A stretch of DNA of 6,615 nt from an uncultured Lachnospiraceae bacterium (GCA_905236585.1 CAJOQZ010000289.1:1-6615); one strand, 5' to 3'. Positions 1 through 6,108 are shown, counted from the first letter of the stretch. Translations and numbers: made by a program. The notes: a model not told the origin generated them from the letters alone.

Positions 1-942
1 CTGACGTTCAACGAAGTCAACGCGCTGTTTCGTATGCCGTTTGTCGCGGGCGGCGTCCTGACCATCGACCGCCCGAAAGATACGAATGATCCGGTCGGTT
101 CGACTACTTTGCAGGATCAGTGGGACGCGTACCATAATTTTTTGGTCGCGAATGCCAAGACGGTGAAAATCGGACACGAGATTGACCCGGATATGAAAGT
201 CGGCTGCATGCTCACCTGTTCCGGGGTCGCGATTTATCCATATGACTGCAATCCGAAAAACGTTTTCGGCGCACTTAACAACCAGCGGCAGAATGTCTTT
301 TATTTCGGCGATCCGTTCTGCCTCGGAATCGTTCCGTCCTATCTGAAGCGGCGTTGGGAAAAAGACAACGTAACGGTTGATTTTACCGACGAGGAACTTG
401 CCCTGATAAAAGAATATACGGTTGACTTTTTCTCATTCAGTTATTACCGTTCGACGACGTTTGACGTGGATACAAATATCGGGGCGGACACCGGCGGCAC
501 CATGGGAAAAGAGAATCCGTTCCTGAAAGACGCCGCACCGAAGCCGTGGGGCTGGCCCGTCGATCCGGATGGCTTGCGCTATACGTTGAACGTGTTATAC
601 GACCGTTATCATCTTCCGCTTTTGATCGTGGAAAACGGCGTCGGCTTGGACGAAAATCTGAATGAAAACGGGACGATTGACGACGATTTCCGCATCCACT
701 ACATTGAGGAACATATCAAAAACGTCCACGAAGCGATCAAAGACGGCGTGGATTGCCGCGGCTATTTATACTGGGGACCGATCGACGTGGTTTCCGCGGG
801 GACAGGCGAAATGAAGAAACGCTACGGCTTCGTTTATGTTGACCGGTTCAACGACGGACACGGCACATTGGAGCGGGCGAAAAAGAAATCCTACGACCGC
901 TACAAGGAAATCATTGCAAGCAACGGAGAAGTTTTGTTATAG
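1..942 (+). CDS. 6-phospho-beta-glucosidase (GH1 family), 5'-truncated by window edge
   Basis: This is a family 1 glycosyl hydrolase predicted to split phosphorylated beta-glucosides (cellobiose-6-P, aryl-glucoside-6-P) in the cytoplasm after PTS uptake. The reading frame is open from base 1, so the first ATG at 34 is internal and the gene begins outside the window. The first codons read LTFNEVN, the GH1 acid/base motif, with the catalytic Glu at 13-15. The nucleophile motif IVENG has its Glu at 631-633. Near the C-terminus WGPIDVVSAG, then KKRYGFVYVD (Lys 817, Tyr 823), matches the phosphate-binding region of 6-phospho-glycosidases, and the end (KKKSYDRYKEIIASNGE) is typical of BglA-like enzymes. 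About 313 residues are present and family members are about 470-490, so roughly 165 are missing. GH1 assignment is secure; glucoside rather than galactoside preference is inferred from overall similarity. Any PTS partner would lie upstream, outside the window. Confidence 0.9.
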   Translation: MTFNEVNALFRMPFVAGGVLTIDRPKDTNDPVGSTTLQDQWDAYHNFLVANAKTVKIGHEIDPDMKVGCMLTCSGVAIYPYDCNPKNVFGALNNQRQNVFYFGDPFCLGIVPSYLKRRWEKDNVTVDFTDEELALIKEYTVDFFSFSYYRSTTFDVDTNIGADTGGTMGKENPFLKDAAPKPWGWPVDPDGLRYTLNVLYDRYHLPLLIVENGVGLDENLNENGTIDDDFRIHYIEEHIKNVHEAIKDGVDCRGYLYWGPIDVVSAGTGEMKKRYGFVYVDRFNDGHGTLERAKKKSYDRYKEIIASNGEVLL

Positions 943-972
943 ATTGCGAATGGGAATCACCTGTTAAGTTGA

Positions 973-1030
973 GAACAAGCAATCTCCGTCTAAGACGTTC
1001 TTGCCGTCGAACACGGAGAAACGTTTGTTC
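973..1030 (+). other. Nested inverted repeats in GH1-Nudix intergenic region, possible structured RNA
   Basis: Three stems nest inside each other: GAACAA (973-978) with TTGTTC (1025-1030), TCTCCGT (983-989) with ACGGAGA (1013-1019), and GACG (994-997) with CGTC (1005-1008). A separate small hairpin, GGCAA-CTT-TTGCC, follows at 1035-1047. No T tract follows either structure, so neither is a convincing intrinsic terminator. The remainder of 943-1074 holds no recognisable promoter. The element could be a leader of the Nudix gene, a processing site, or chance. Confidence 0.25.
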
Positions 1031-1074
1031 CAAAGGCAACTTTTGCCACTGAAACCATTTCATAGGTAAAACAT

Positions 1075-1938
1075 ATGCTGCTTACGACGTTATGCTATTT
1101 GGAAAAAGACGGCGCCTATCTGATGCTGCTCCGTAACAAGAAAAAATCCGACGTCAACGAGGGGAAATGGATCGCCCCCGGCGGAAAATTCGAAGACGGA
1201 GAGACGCCGGAAGAGTGCGTCTGCCGCGAGGTCAAGGAAGAGACGGGACTCATTTTGGATGACTGTCGTCTGCGCGGGGTGCTGACATTCGCGTCGGAAG
1301 GGTGGGATTCCGAACTGATTTTCGTCTATACGGCGGATCGATTTCACGGAACCCTTACCGAGTGCGAAGAAGGGGAACTGCGCTGGGTCGCCAAAGAGGA
1401 TATCATGCGCCTGAATTTGTGGGAGGGCGACCGGATATTTTTGAAACTTCTATTGGAGAACACCCCGTATTTCTCGCTGAAACTGTCCTACCGCGGTGAT
1501 AACCTGGTCGAGCAGAAACTGTTGTTCCCCACGAAAGGACATTTGGCGGCACCGCCGCCGTTCGAGCCCCTTACCGCAAAAGATATCGACAAACTTGCAC
1601 GGCAGGCGCTGCGGGTCATTCCGAAAAAAGTGGCGGCGTATGCGGTCAAAATGGGCGTGACATACGGACGGATTACGATCCGCAACCAAAAGACTCGCTG
1701 GGGGAGTTGCAGTTCCAAGGGCAATCTGAATTTCAACTGCCTTCTGATGCTTGCGCCGGAAGAGGTGCTTGATTATGTAATCATCCATGAACTGGCGCAC
1801 CGGAGGGAAATGAACCATTCCCGCGCTTTTTGGAATGTCGTTGCCGAGCAGATGCCGGATTATAAAGAGAAGATTCATTGGCTGAATGAGCACGGAGACG
1901 AATTGATGCGGCGGATGGCGGCGGGCGCAAAGAGGTAA
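1075..1938 (+). CDS. Nudix hydrolase fused to YgjP-like (DUF45) zinc metallopeptidase
   Basis: A 287-residue two-domain protein. Residues 1 to about 150 form a Nudix domain with a complete Nudix box at 37-59: G, Glu43, then REVKEETGL at 51-59. It resembles Clostridia MutT-type 8-oxo-dGTP diphosphatases, including the later FSLKLSYRGD segment. Residues from about 162 to the end match the YgjP-like/DUF45 peptidase domain: TRWGSCSS at 207-214, zinc motif HELAH at 238-242 (His238, Glu239, His242) and a third probable ligand, His248, in NHSRAFW. The usual N-terminal part of stand-alone YgjP appears to be missing, replaced by the Nudix domain. No signal peptide or membrane segment is visible, so it is cytoplasmic. 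Both active sites look intact. The substrate of each domain is unknown; 8-oxo-dGTP is only the family's common one. The Shine-Dalgarno site is weak (AGGT at 1064-1067). Next gene is 93 bases downstream. Confidence 0.88.
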   Translation: MLLTTLCYLEKDGAYLMLLRNKKKSDVNEGKWIAPGGKFEDGETPEECVCREVKEETGLILDDCRLRGVLTFASEGWDSELIFVYTADRFHGTLTECEEGELRWVAKEDIMRLNLWEGDRIFLKLLLENTPYFSLKLSYRGDNLVEQKLLFPTKGHLAAPPPFEPLTAKDIDKLARQALRVIPKKVAAYAVKMGVTYGRITIRNQKTRWGSCSSKGNLNFNCLLMLAPEEVLDYVIIHELAHRREMNHSRAFWNVVAEQMPDYKEKIHWLNEHGDELMRRMAAGAKR

Positions 1939-2031
1939 AGCGGCGGAAAGGGGCAGTCACGGAATCGGTCAGATGTGTTCCTAACTGCTCTGGCATCAAA
2001 ATAGTACGGCAAAAGAAAGAGGATAGATATT

Positions 2032-2724
2032 ATGACGGTTGAAGAAATCCGGGGGCGCCTGTTTGATTTACAGGATGAGAAATACCGCGATTTTCAAAGC
2101 GGGCTGATGCCGACGGTCGAAAAGGCGAATAACATCGGCGTGCGGACCCCCGCGCTGCGGAAATTCGCAAAAGAATTATATAAGAGCGGCGGTGCGTCGG
2201 ATTTCCTAAACGACCTGCCGCATATGTATTTTGACGAGAACCAGTTGCATGCGTTCATCATTTCCGAGGAGAAGAGTTTTGAGGAGTGCATTGCCGCCGT
2301 TGAAGCATTTTTGCCGTATGTCGATAATTGGGCGACCTGCGATCAAATGTCGCCAAAGGCATTTAAGACAAATAAAATAGACTTACTTGCATATATAGAC
2401 AAATGGATAGCGTCTGATCGAACCTATACCGTTCGTTTTGCCATCGGGATGCTGATGGAGCATTTTTTAGATGCGGACTTCAATGCGGCGTATTTGGAGA
2501 AGGTCGCTGCGGTTCGCTCCGAGGAGTATTACGTCAATATGATGATTGCGTGGTATTTTGCGACGGCTTTGGCGAAGCAGTACGAAGCGACGATCCCGTT
2601 TTTTGAAAAGCAGCACCTTGCGGCGTGGACGCATAACAAGGCGATCCAAAAGGCGATAGAAAGCCGGCGGATTTCAGATGAGACAAAGGAGTATCTGCGG
2701 AGGCTGAAGGTAAAGAAAGGATAA
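2032..2724 (+). CDS. DNA alkylation repair protein, AlkD-like HEAT-repeat family
   Basis: A 230-residue all-helical protein of the AlkD/AlkC superfamily, whose members bind DNA through HEAT-like repeats and in several cases excise N3- or N7-alkylpurines without flipping the base. Visible hallmarks are GVRTPALRKFAKEL at 36-49, VDNWATCDQ at 97-105, YTVRFAIGMLMEHFL at 132-146 and NKAIQKAIESRRI at 202-214. Trp100 and Asp104 have the same four-residue spacing as the catalytic Trp/Asp pair of Bacillus cereus AlkD. The later KAIGW segment of AlkD, which supplies another DNA-contacting Trp, reads KAIQK here, so this is a different subfamily and may differ in activity. Its length is normal. The start is supported by AGAGGA at 2018-2023, eight bases before ATG. 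A short segment (2345-2412) is markedly A+T-rich. It follows the Nudix-peptidase gene and may be co-transcribed with it. Confidence 0.85.
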   Translation: MTVEEIRGRLFDLQDEKYRDFQSGLMPTVEKANNIGVRTPALRKFAKELYKSGGASDFLNDLPHMYFDENQLHAFIISEEKSFEECIAAVEAFLPYVDNWATCDQMSPKAFKTNKIDLLAYIDKWIASDRTYTVRFAIGMLMEHFLDADFNAAYLEKVAAVRSEEYYVNMMIAWYFATALAKQYEATIPFFEKQHLAAWTHNKAIQKAIESRRISDETKEYLRRLKVKKG

Positions 2725-2764
2725 GAATATTCTATTATTTAGACTTCCCCGAATACCTTGAATG

Positions 2765-2773
2765 TGTTATAGT
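2765..2773 (+). promoter_or_regulatory. Extended -10 promoter of parA-parB-DUF4446 operon
   Basis: TGTTATAGT fits the extended -10 form TG-N-TATAAT with one mismatch. No good -35 hexamer lies 16-18 bases upstream, which extended -10 promoters tolerate. Transcription would start near 2780, leaving a leader of about 65 bases that ends in the Shine-Dalgarno sequence AAAGGA (2829-2834), ten bases before the parA ATG. The hexamer ATATCC occurs twice in this leader (2789-2794, 2821-2826), meaning unknown. Confidence 0.5.
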
Positions 2774-2844
2774 GGTTATGGCGGTTTGATATCCCCCCTA
2801 AGATTAGAAATGCGCTTCATATATCCGGAAAGGAAATATAAAAA

Positions 2845-3606
2845 ATGAGCAAAATAATCGCTATCGCGAATCAAAAAGGCGGCGTCGGCAAGACGACGAC
2901 CGCGATCAATCTGTCTGCTGCGCTTGCAGAGGCGGGGAAGAAAGTCCTTGTCATCGACTTGGACCCCCAGGGGAACACGACAAGCGGCTTCGGACTTGAT
3001 AAGGACGAATATGCGGAAAAGAATGTTTACCGGCTGATGCTTGACGAATGCACCATCAAGGAGAGCATGGTAAAATGCGAGAATATCCCGAATCTGACGG
3101 TGATCCCGTCCTCCGTGGATTTAGCGGCGGCGGAGATCGAACTGATCGGCGAAAACGAGCGGGAATACATTTTGAAAAACGCGGTGGATTATATCCGCGA
3201 CGATTATGACTATGTGATGATCGACTGCCCGCCCTCGCTGAATGTTTTGACGGTCAACGCCATGACGACGGCGGACAGCATCTTGGTACCGATCCAATGC
3301 GAATATTACGCGTTAGAGGGAATCGGTCAGTTGATTCATACGATCGACCTCGTGCATGACCGCTTGAATCCGCGGCTTCAGATCGACGGCGTCGTGTTCA
3401 CCATGTATGATGCGCGGACGAAACTTTCCTCCGAGGTTATCAATACGGTAAAAGAAAATTTAAGTGCCAAAGTTTACCAGACGATCATTCCGAGAAATGT
3501 CAGACTGGCGGAGGCGCCGTCCCATGGACTTCCGATCAATCTGTACGACAGCAAATCGACCGGCGCGGAAAGTTACCGCAATCTTGCGCGGGAAATGATC
3601 GCGTAA
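2845..3606 (+). CDS. parA: Chromosome partitioning ATPase ParA (Soj)
   Basis: A 253-residue ParA/Soj ATPase, the same length as Bacillus subtilis Soj. It forms an ATP-dependent dimer on the nucleoid, is released by ParB-stimulated hydrolysis, and works in origin segregation; in Bacillus Soj also modulates DnaA. The deviant Walker A motif KGGVGKTTT is at 11-19 with the signature Lys11 and the catalytic Lys16. The A' motif VIDLDPQGN is at 37-44, Walker B VMIDCPPS at 124-131, and the conserved PRNVRLAEAPSHG segment, which carries a DNA-binding Arg in the family, at 217-229. There is no N-terminal DNA-binding extension, so it is the chromosomal (short) type rather than a P1-plasmid type. A good Shine-Dalgarno site sets the start. 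parB follows after 24 bases. Confidence 0.95.
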   Translation: MSKIIAIANQKGGVGKTTTAINLSAALAEAGKKVLVIDLDPQGNTTSGFGLDKDEYAEKNVYRLMLDECTIKESMVKCENIPNLTVIPSSVDLAAAEIELIGENEREYILKNAVDYIRDDYDYVMIDCPPSLNVLTVNAMTTADSILVPIQCEYYALEGIGQLIHTIDLVHDRLNPRLQIDGVVFTMYDARTKLSSEVINTVKENLSAKVYQTIIPRNVRLAEAPSHGLPINLYDSKSTGAESYRNLAREMIA

Positions 3607-3630
3607 CATTTTTGAAAAAGGAAGGCAGAC

Positions 3631-4527
3631 ATGGCAGGTAAAAAAATTGGAGGATTAGGCAAAGGCTTGGATGCTTTGATCCCGAAAGGGGAAAAAGCGG
3701 AGTCAAAGTCTGACGGAGCCGTCGGCACGGCTAATTCCTATCTCGATATTCAAAAAGTGGAGCCGAACCGCGAACAGCCGCGGAAAAAGTTCGACGAGGA
3801 CAGCCTTGAGGAGTTGTCCGAAAGCATCAAGCATCACGGGATTATTGAGCCGCTGATTGTCGTGCGGAGGGACGATTATTATATGATCGTCGCCGGTGAG
3901 CGCCGCTGGCGTGCCGCGAAAATGGCGGGGCTTTCCCAAGTTCCGGCAATCGTCCGCGATTTGACGGAGCAGGAGATCTTAGAGATTTCCCTGATCGAGA
4001 ACTTGCAGCGGGAAGACCTAAACCCAATAGAGGAAGCGCTGGCATATAAAAAACTGATCGACGAACTGAACATGAAGCAGGACGAAGTTGCGGAGCGTGT
4101 CGGCAAAAGCCGCGCCGCGGTCACTAATTCCATGCGCCTGTTAAAACTCGACGCAAGGGTGCAGGAAATGCTGATCGATGATCTGATCTCGCCGGGACAT
4201 GCGCGGGCAATCCTCGGCATAGAGGGCGGCGACAGGCAGTATGAATTTGCCCAGCAGGTCATGGATCAGAAAATGTCGGTTCGTGATGTGGAAAAAGAGA
4301 TCAAGCGGATGCAGCGCGAAGCCGAGGAGCAAAAGAACGACGAGCCGCAGGCGCTCGATCCGAAATTGGCGGCGATTTTGGCGGAGCAGCAGGAGAAGTT
4401 AAAAGGCATTTTCGGGACAAAGGTTATAATCAATGCGAAAAACGCGCAGCGCGGCAAGGTGGAGATTGAGTACTATTCGGCAGACGACCTCGACGTACTG
4501 CTGTCTCGACTGGAAAGTTTGGCATAA
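3631..4527 (+). CDS. parB: Chromosome partitioning protein ParB (Spo0J)
   Basis: A 298-residue ParB/Spo0J protein, a CTP-dependent DNA clamp that loads at parS sites, spreads, recruits SMC and stimulates ParA. Domain order: an N-terminal ParA-activating peptide GGLGKGLDALIP (7-18); a low-complexity linker (19-35); the ParB/Srx CTP-binding domain with GERRWRAA at 89-96 and ENLQRED at 123-129; a helix-turn-helix region around 149-171 (DEVAERVGKSRAAVTNSMRL); ISPGHARAIL at 186-195; a Glu/Lys-rich linker (220-240); and a C-terminal dimerisation domain (about 245-298). All expected motifs are intact. The start is fixed by AAGGAAGG at 3618-3625. No parS sequence is visible in the window, so its binding sites lie elsewhere. 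The next gene starts nine bases after the stop. Confidence 0.95.
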   Translation: MAGKKIGGLGKGLDALIPKGEKAESKSDGAVGTANSYLDIQKVEPNREQPRKKFDEDSLEELSESIKHHGIIEPLIVVRRDDYYMIVAGERRWRAAKMAGLSQVPAIVRDLTEQEILEISLIENLQREDLNPIEEALAYKKLIDELNMKQDEVAERVGKSRAAVTNSMRLLKLDARVQEMLIDDLISPGHARAILGIEGGDRQYEFAQQVMDQKMSVRDVEKEIKRMQREAEEQKNDEPQALDPKLAAILAEQQEKLKGIFGTKVIINAKNAQRGKVEIEYYSADDLDVLLSRLESLA

Positions 4528-4536
4528 GGAGTAGAC

Positions 4537-5031
4537 ATGATTGAGACATATTTAGGGATTCCCGTCGACTATGCTGTGATCGGACTCGCCGGATTGACGG
4601 CGCTTCTGCTTATCGTTACGATCGTTAACATTGTGAAACTTTCCCGTCTGCGCAAACGCTACGAGAATTTCATGTTGGGCAGCGACGCGAAGTCCCTCGA
4701 AGATACGCTTGTTTACCGGATTGAGCAGGTGGACGAACTGGTTTCTGCAAATGCGAAGAACGAGAGGAACATCGATACGCTTTTTAAGCGGTCGAAGTAC
4801 AATTTTCAGAAGTTCGGTCTGGTAAAATATGACGCGCTGCAGGAAATGGGCGGCAAACTCTCTTTTACCCTGTGCATGCTCGACGAGGGCAATAACGGTT
4901 TCGTCATGAACGTCGTTCACAGCCGGGAGGGGTGCTATAACTATTTGAAGGAGATCATCAACGCCGATTCAATTGTGACGCTTGCGGCGGAGGAAGAACA
5001 GGCGCTGGCACAGGCGTTAGGGGAAAAATAG
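4537..5031 (+). CDS. DUF4446 family membrane-anchored protein
   Basis: A 164-residue protein matching the DUF4446 family, which in Clostridia often lies just downstream of parB; function unknown. An N-terminal membrane helix (about residues 11-34, YAVIGLAGLTALLLIVTIV) is followed by a basic stretch (KLSRLRKRY), so the soluble part is predicted to be cytoplasmic. Residues about 55-85 are charged and helical, possibly coiled coil. The conserved core is VKYDALQEMGGKLSFTLCML (96-115), then NNGFVMNVVHSREGCYNYLKEI. Its Shine-Dalgarno AAGGAG (4526-4531) overlaps the parB stop codon and lies five bases before ATG, showing translational coupling with parB. The conserved linkage suggests a membrane-associated role in segregation or cell cycle, but this is inference. 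No intrinsic terminator is visible in 5032-5051. Confidence 0.82.
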   Translation: MIETYLGIPVDYAVIGLAGLTALLLIVTIVNIVKLSRLRKRYENFMLGSDAKSLEDTLVYRIEQVDELVSANAKNERNIDTLFKRSKYNFQKFGLVKYDALQEMGGKLSFTLCMLDEGNNGFVMNVVHSREGCYNYLKEIINADSIVTLAAEEEQALAQALGEK

Positions 5032-5051
5032 CATAAAAATGTTATGACTAT

Positions 5052-5080
5052 TTGCGAAAAGCGGCAACTTATACTATAAT
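5052..5080 (+). promoter_or_regulatory. Sigma-A promoter giving a predicted leaderless mRNA for the DUF3881 gene
   Basis: TTGCGA (5052-5057) and a perfect TATAAT (5075-5080) are separated by exactly 17 bases. The expected start point, about seven bases beyond the -10 box, falls at 5086-5088, on the start codon at 5087. The copies of TGTTATG at 5040-5046 and 5083-5089 flank the promoter; whether they matter is unknown. Confidence 0.7.
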
Positions 5081-5086
5081 TCTGTT

Positions 5087-5962
5087 ATGCATAAATATTT
5101 ACGATCCATAGGATTTTCACGGATTCGAAAAAAAGAACTGGACGCGCTGCTGTTCGATACGCGGCGCAATCCCGACCATCATTTTGCGGCGTTGGATACC
5201 GACGGGAATGAGTTCGTCGAACTGCGGCGGGAAATCGCGCCGGATATGGGTCTTGCGATGCGGGGCGTCTATACCGACGATGGGCATTTTCAGATGGATT
5301 ATTATTTCCCTTACCGGCTGGGAAGGGAGGTTTCCACGAAGACGCCGATTGAAGTTGTTCGGGCGTCCGACCGGGAGAGTTATCTCGGGCTTTCCGATGA
5401 CGTGCGCCTCGGTGTCGATCTGATTTTTTTCATTCAGGATATGCTGGTGATTCTCGATTCGGAGCAGAGGAATCAGAAAGTCGTGGATTTCGGGGGCGTC
5501 GTCCTGTCGGCGCTTTCCACCGAGGGGAAGATCATTCTGCCGATTTATTCGACGGCGAAGCAGCTTGAGCGCATCCACCAGCGGGAGTCTGACCGGGAGG
5601 CGCTGCTTTTGGCGGCTCGTGACGGGAACCATGAAGCCTATGAGGAACTGTCACTGGACGACATGGATATGTACGCGATGATCTCGAAGCGCGTTGAGAC
5701 GGAAGATGTGCTGTCTATCGTCAATTCGTATTTTATGCCGAAAGGGATCGAAAGTGACAAATATTCGATTCTCGGTGAGATCATTGAGCAGAAAGTCGTA
5801 GTGAACCATCACACGGCGGAGACGCTTTATGTGCTGAAGATCAAGTGCAACAACATCTTTTTTGATGTGACGATCAATGAGCAGGACCTGCTCGGCGAGC
5901 CGGTAGTCGGCAGACGGTTCAAAGGCGACGTCTGGATGCAGGGTCGGGTGAAGGCGTATTAA
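5087..5962 (+). CDS. DUF3881 family protein of unknown function
   Basis: A 291-residue cytoplasmic protein that I recognise as DUF3881, a family I know mainly from Lachnospiraceae; no function is established. The N-terminus MHKYLRSIGFSRI is characteristic and argues for this start, since the next in-frame Met codons (54, 58) would remove it; there is no alternative start upstream because an in-frame TGA lies at 5045. There is no signal peptide or obvious membrane segment. A central segment VVDFGGVVLSALS is followed by IILPIYSTAKQLERI, an acidic helical section (about 195-215), and a C-terminal part IILEQ-like (ILGEIIEQKVVVN) ending GDVWMQGRVKAY. There is no Shine-Dalgarno sequence in the bases before ATG, which agrees with leaderless transcription from its own promoter. 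It is separate from the parAB operon by promoter but adjacent to it. The family call rests on memory of its N-terminus. Confidence 0.75.
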   Translation: MHKYLRSIGFSRIRKKELDALLFDTRRNPDHHFAALDTDGNEFVELRREIAPDMGLAMRGVYTDDGHFQMDYYFPYRLGREVSTKTPIEVVRASDRESYLGLSDDVRLGVDLIFFIQDMLVILDSEQRNQKVVDFGGVVLSALSTEGKIILPIYSTAKQLERIHQRESDREALLLAARDGNHEAYEELSLDDMDMYAMISKRVETEDVLSIVNSYFMPKGIESDKYSILGEIIEQKVVVNHHTAETLYVLKIKCNNIFFDVTINEQDLLGEPVVGRRFKGDVWMQGRVKAY

Positions 5963-5989
5963 GGGCGTGCTTGAATGAAAACCCTAATC

Positions 5990-6006
5990 CCCCAGCTATG
6001 CTGGGG
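5990..6006 (+). repeat. IS left-end hairpin
   Basis: CCCCAGC-TAT-GCTGGGG is a perfect 7-bp stem with a three-base loop, the expected TnpA recognition hairpin of an IS200 left end. It matches the last right-end hairpin (6593-6609) in stem length and in having a TAT loop. It is not followed by a T tract, so it is not a terminator. Confidence 0.75.
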
Positions 6007-6018
6007 AGAATTGAGTAA

Positions 6019-6038
6019 GCCGTAGCGAGTATGACGGC
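6019..6038 (+). repeat. Short inverted repeat in IS left end
   Basis: GCCGT (6019-6023) and ACGGC (6034-6038) form a 5-bp stem around a ten-base loop, between the left-end hairpin and the leader hairpin. Its role is unknown. Confidence 0.4.
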
Positions 6039-6046
6039 ATAAAAAA

Positions 6047-6101
6047 GCCTCCTATGGTATTATGAGATAGGTGTTGCAAGCCAATCTCAAGAATAGGAGG
6101 C
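6047..6101 (+). promoter_or_regulatory. tnpA leader hairpin that sequesters the Shine-Dalgarno site
   Basis: GCCTCCTAT (6047-6055) pairs perfectly with ATAGGAGGC (6093-6101). The right arm contains the tnpA Shine-Dalgarno AGGAGG (6095-6100), eight bases before the ATG at 6109, so folding would hide it. An inner stem TGAGAT (6063-6068) with ATCTCA (6084-6089) carries a 15-base apical loop (6069-6083). A comparable leader hairpin that occludes the ribosome site is known for Salmonella IS200 and keeps transposase levels very low. Confidence 0.8.
6055..6063 (+). promoter_or_regulatory. Possible extended -10 promoter inside the tnpA leader hairpin
   Basis: TGGTATTAT fits TG-N-TATAAT with one mismatch. 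There is no good -35. A transcript starting near 6070 would lack the left arm of the hairpin and leave the Shine-Dalgarno site free. Short match in an A+T-rich stretch, so tentative. Confidence 0.35.
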
Positions 6102-6108
6102 GGTCCAA

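Larger units (their letters stand above)
6041..6101 (-). terminator. Possible intrinsic terminator on the minus strand
   Basis: Read on the minus strand, the 9-bp inverted repeat GCCTCCTAT/ATAGGAGGC is followed directly by TTTTTT (complement of 6041-6046). This would end antisense transcription entering from the right or an antisense RNA to the leader. The loop is 37 bases but partly closed by the inner stem, so efficiency is uncertain. Confidence 0.4.

Noticed and set aside
34..36. ATG at 34 as the start of the glycosyl hydrolase
   Set aside because: The same frame is open to base 1 and encodes the conserved LTFNEVN catalytic motif, so this Met is internal.
1450..1893. Minus-strand open frame of 147 codons opposite the Nudix-peptidase gene, and similar antisense frames elsewhere
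   Set aside because: They lie opposite well-conserved genes, resemble no family, and arise from codon bias of the true strand.
1939..2031. A promoter for the AlkD-like gene
   Set aside because: No pair of -35/-10 boxes or extended -10 stands out; only the Shine-Dalgarno site is clear.
5032..5046. CATAA/TTATG hairpin after DUF4446 as a terminator
   Set aside because: Only five A+T-rich pairs and no T tract after it.
5990..6006. Left-end hairpin as a terminator for the DUF3881 gene
   Set aside because: The stem is strong but is followed by AGAATTGAG, with no T tract.
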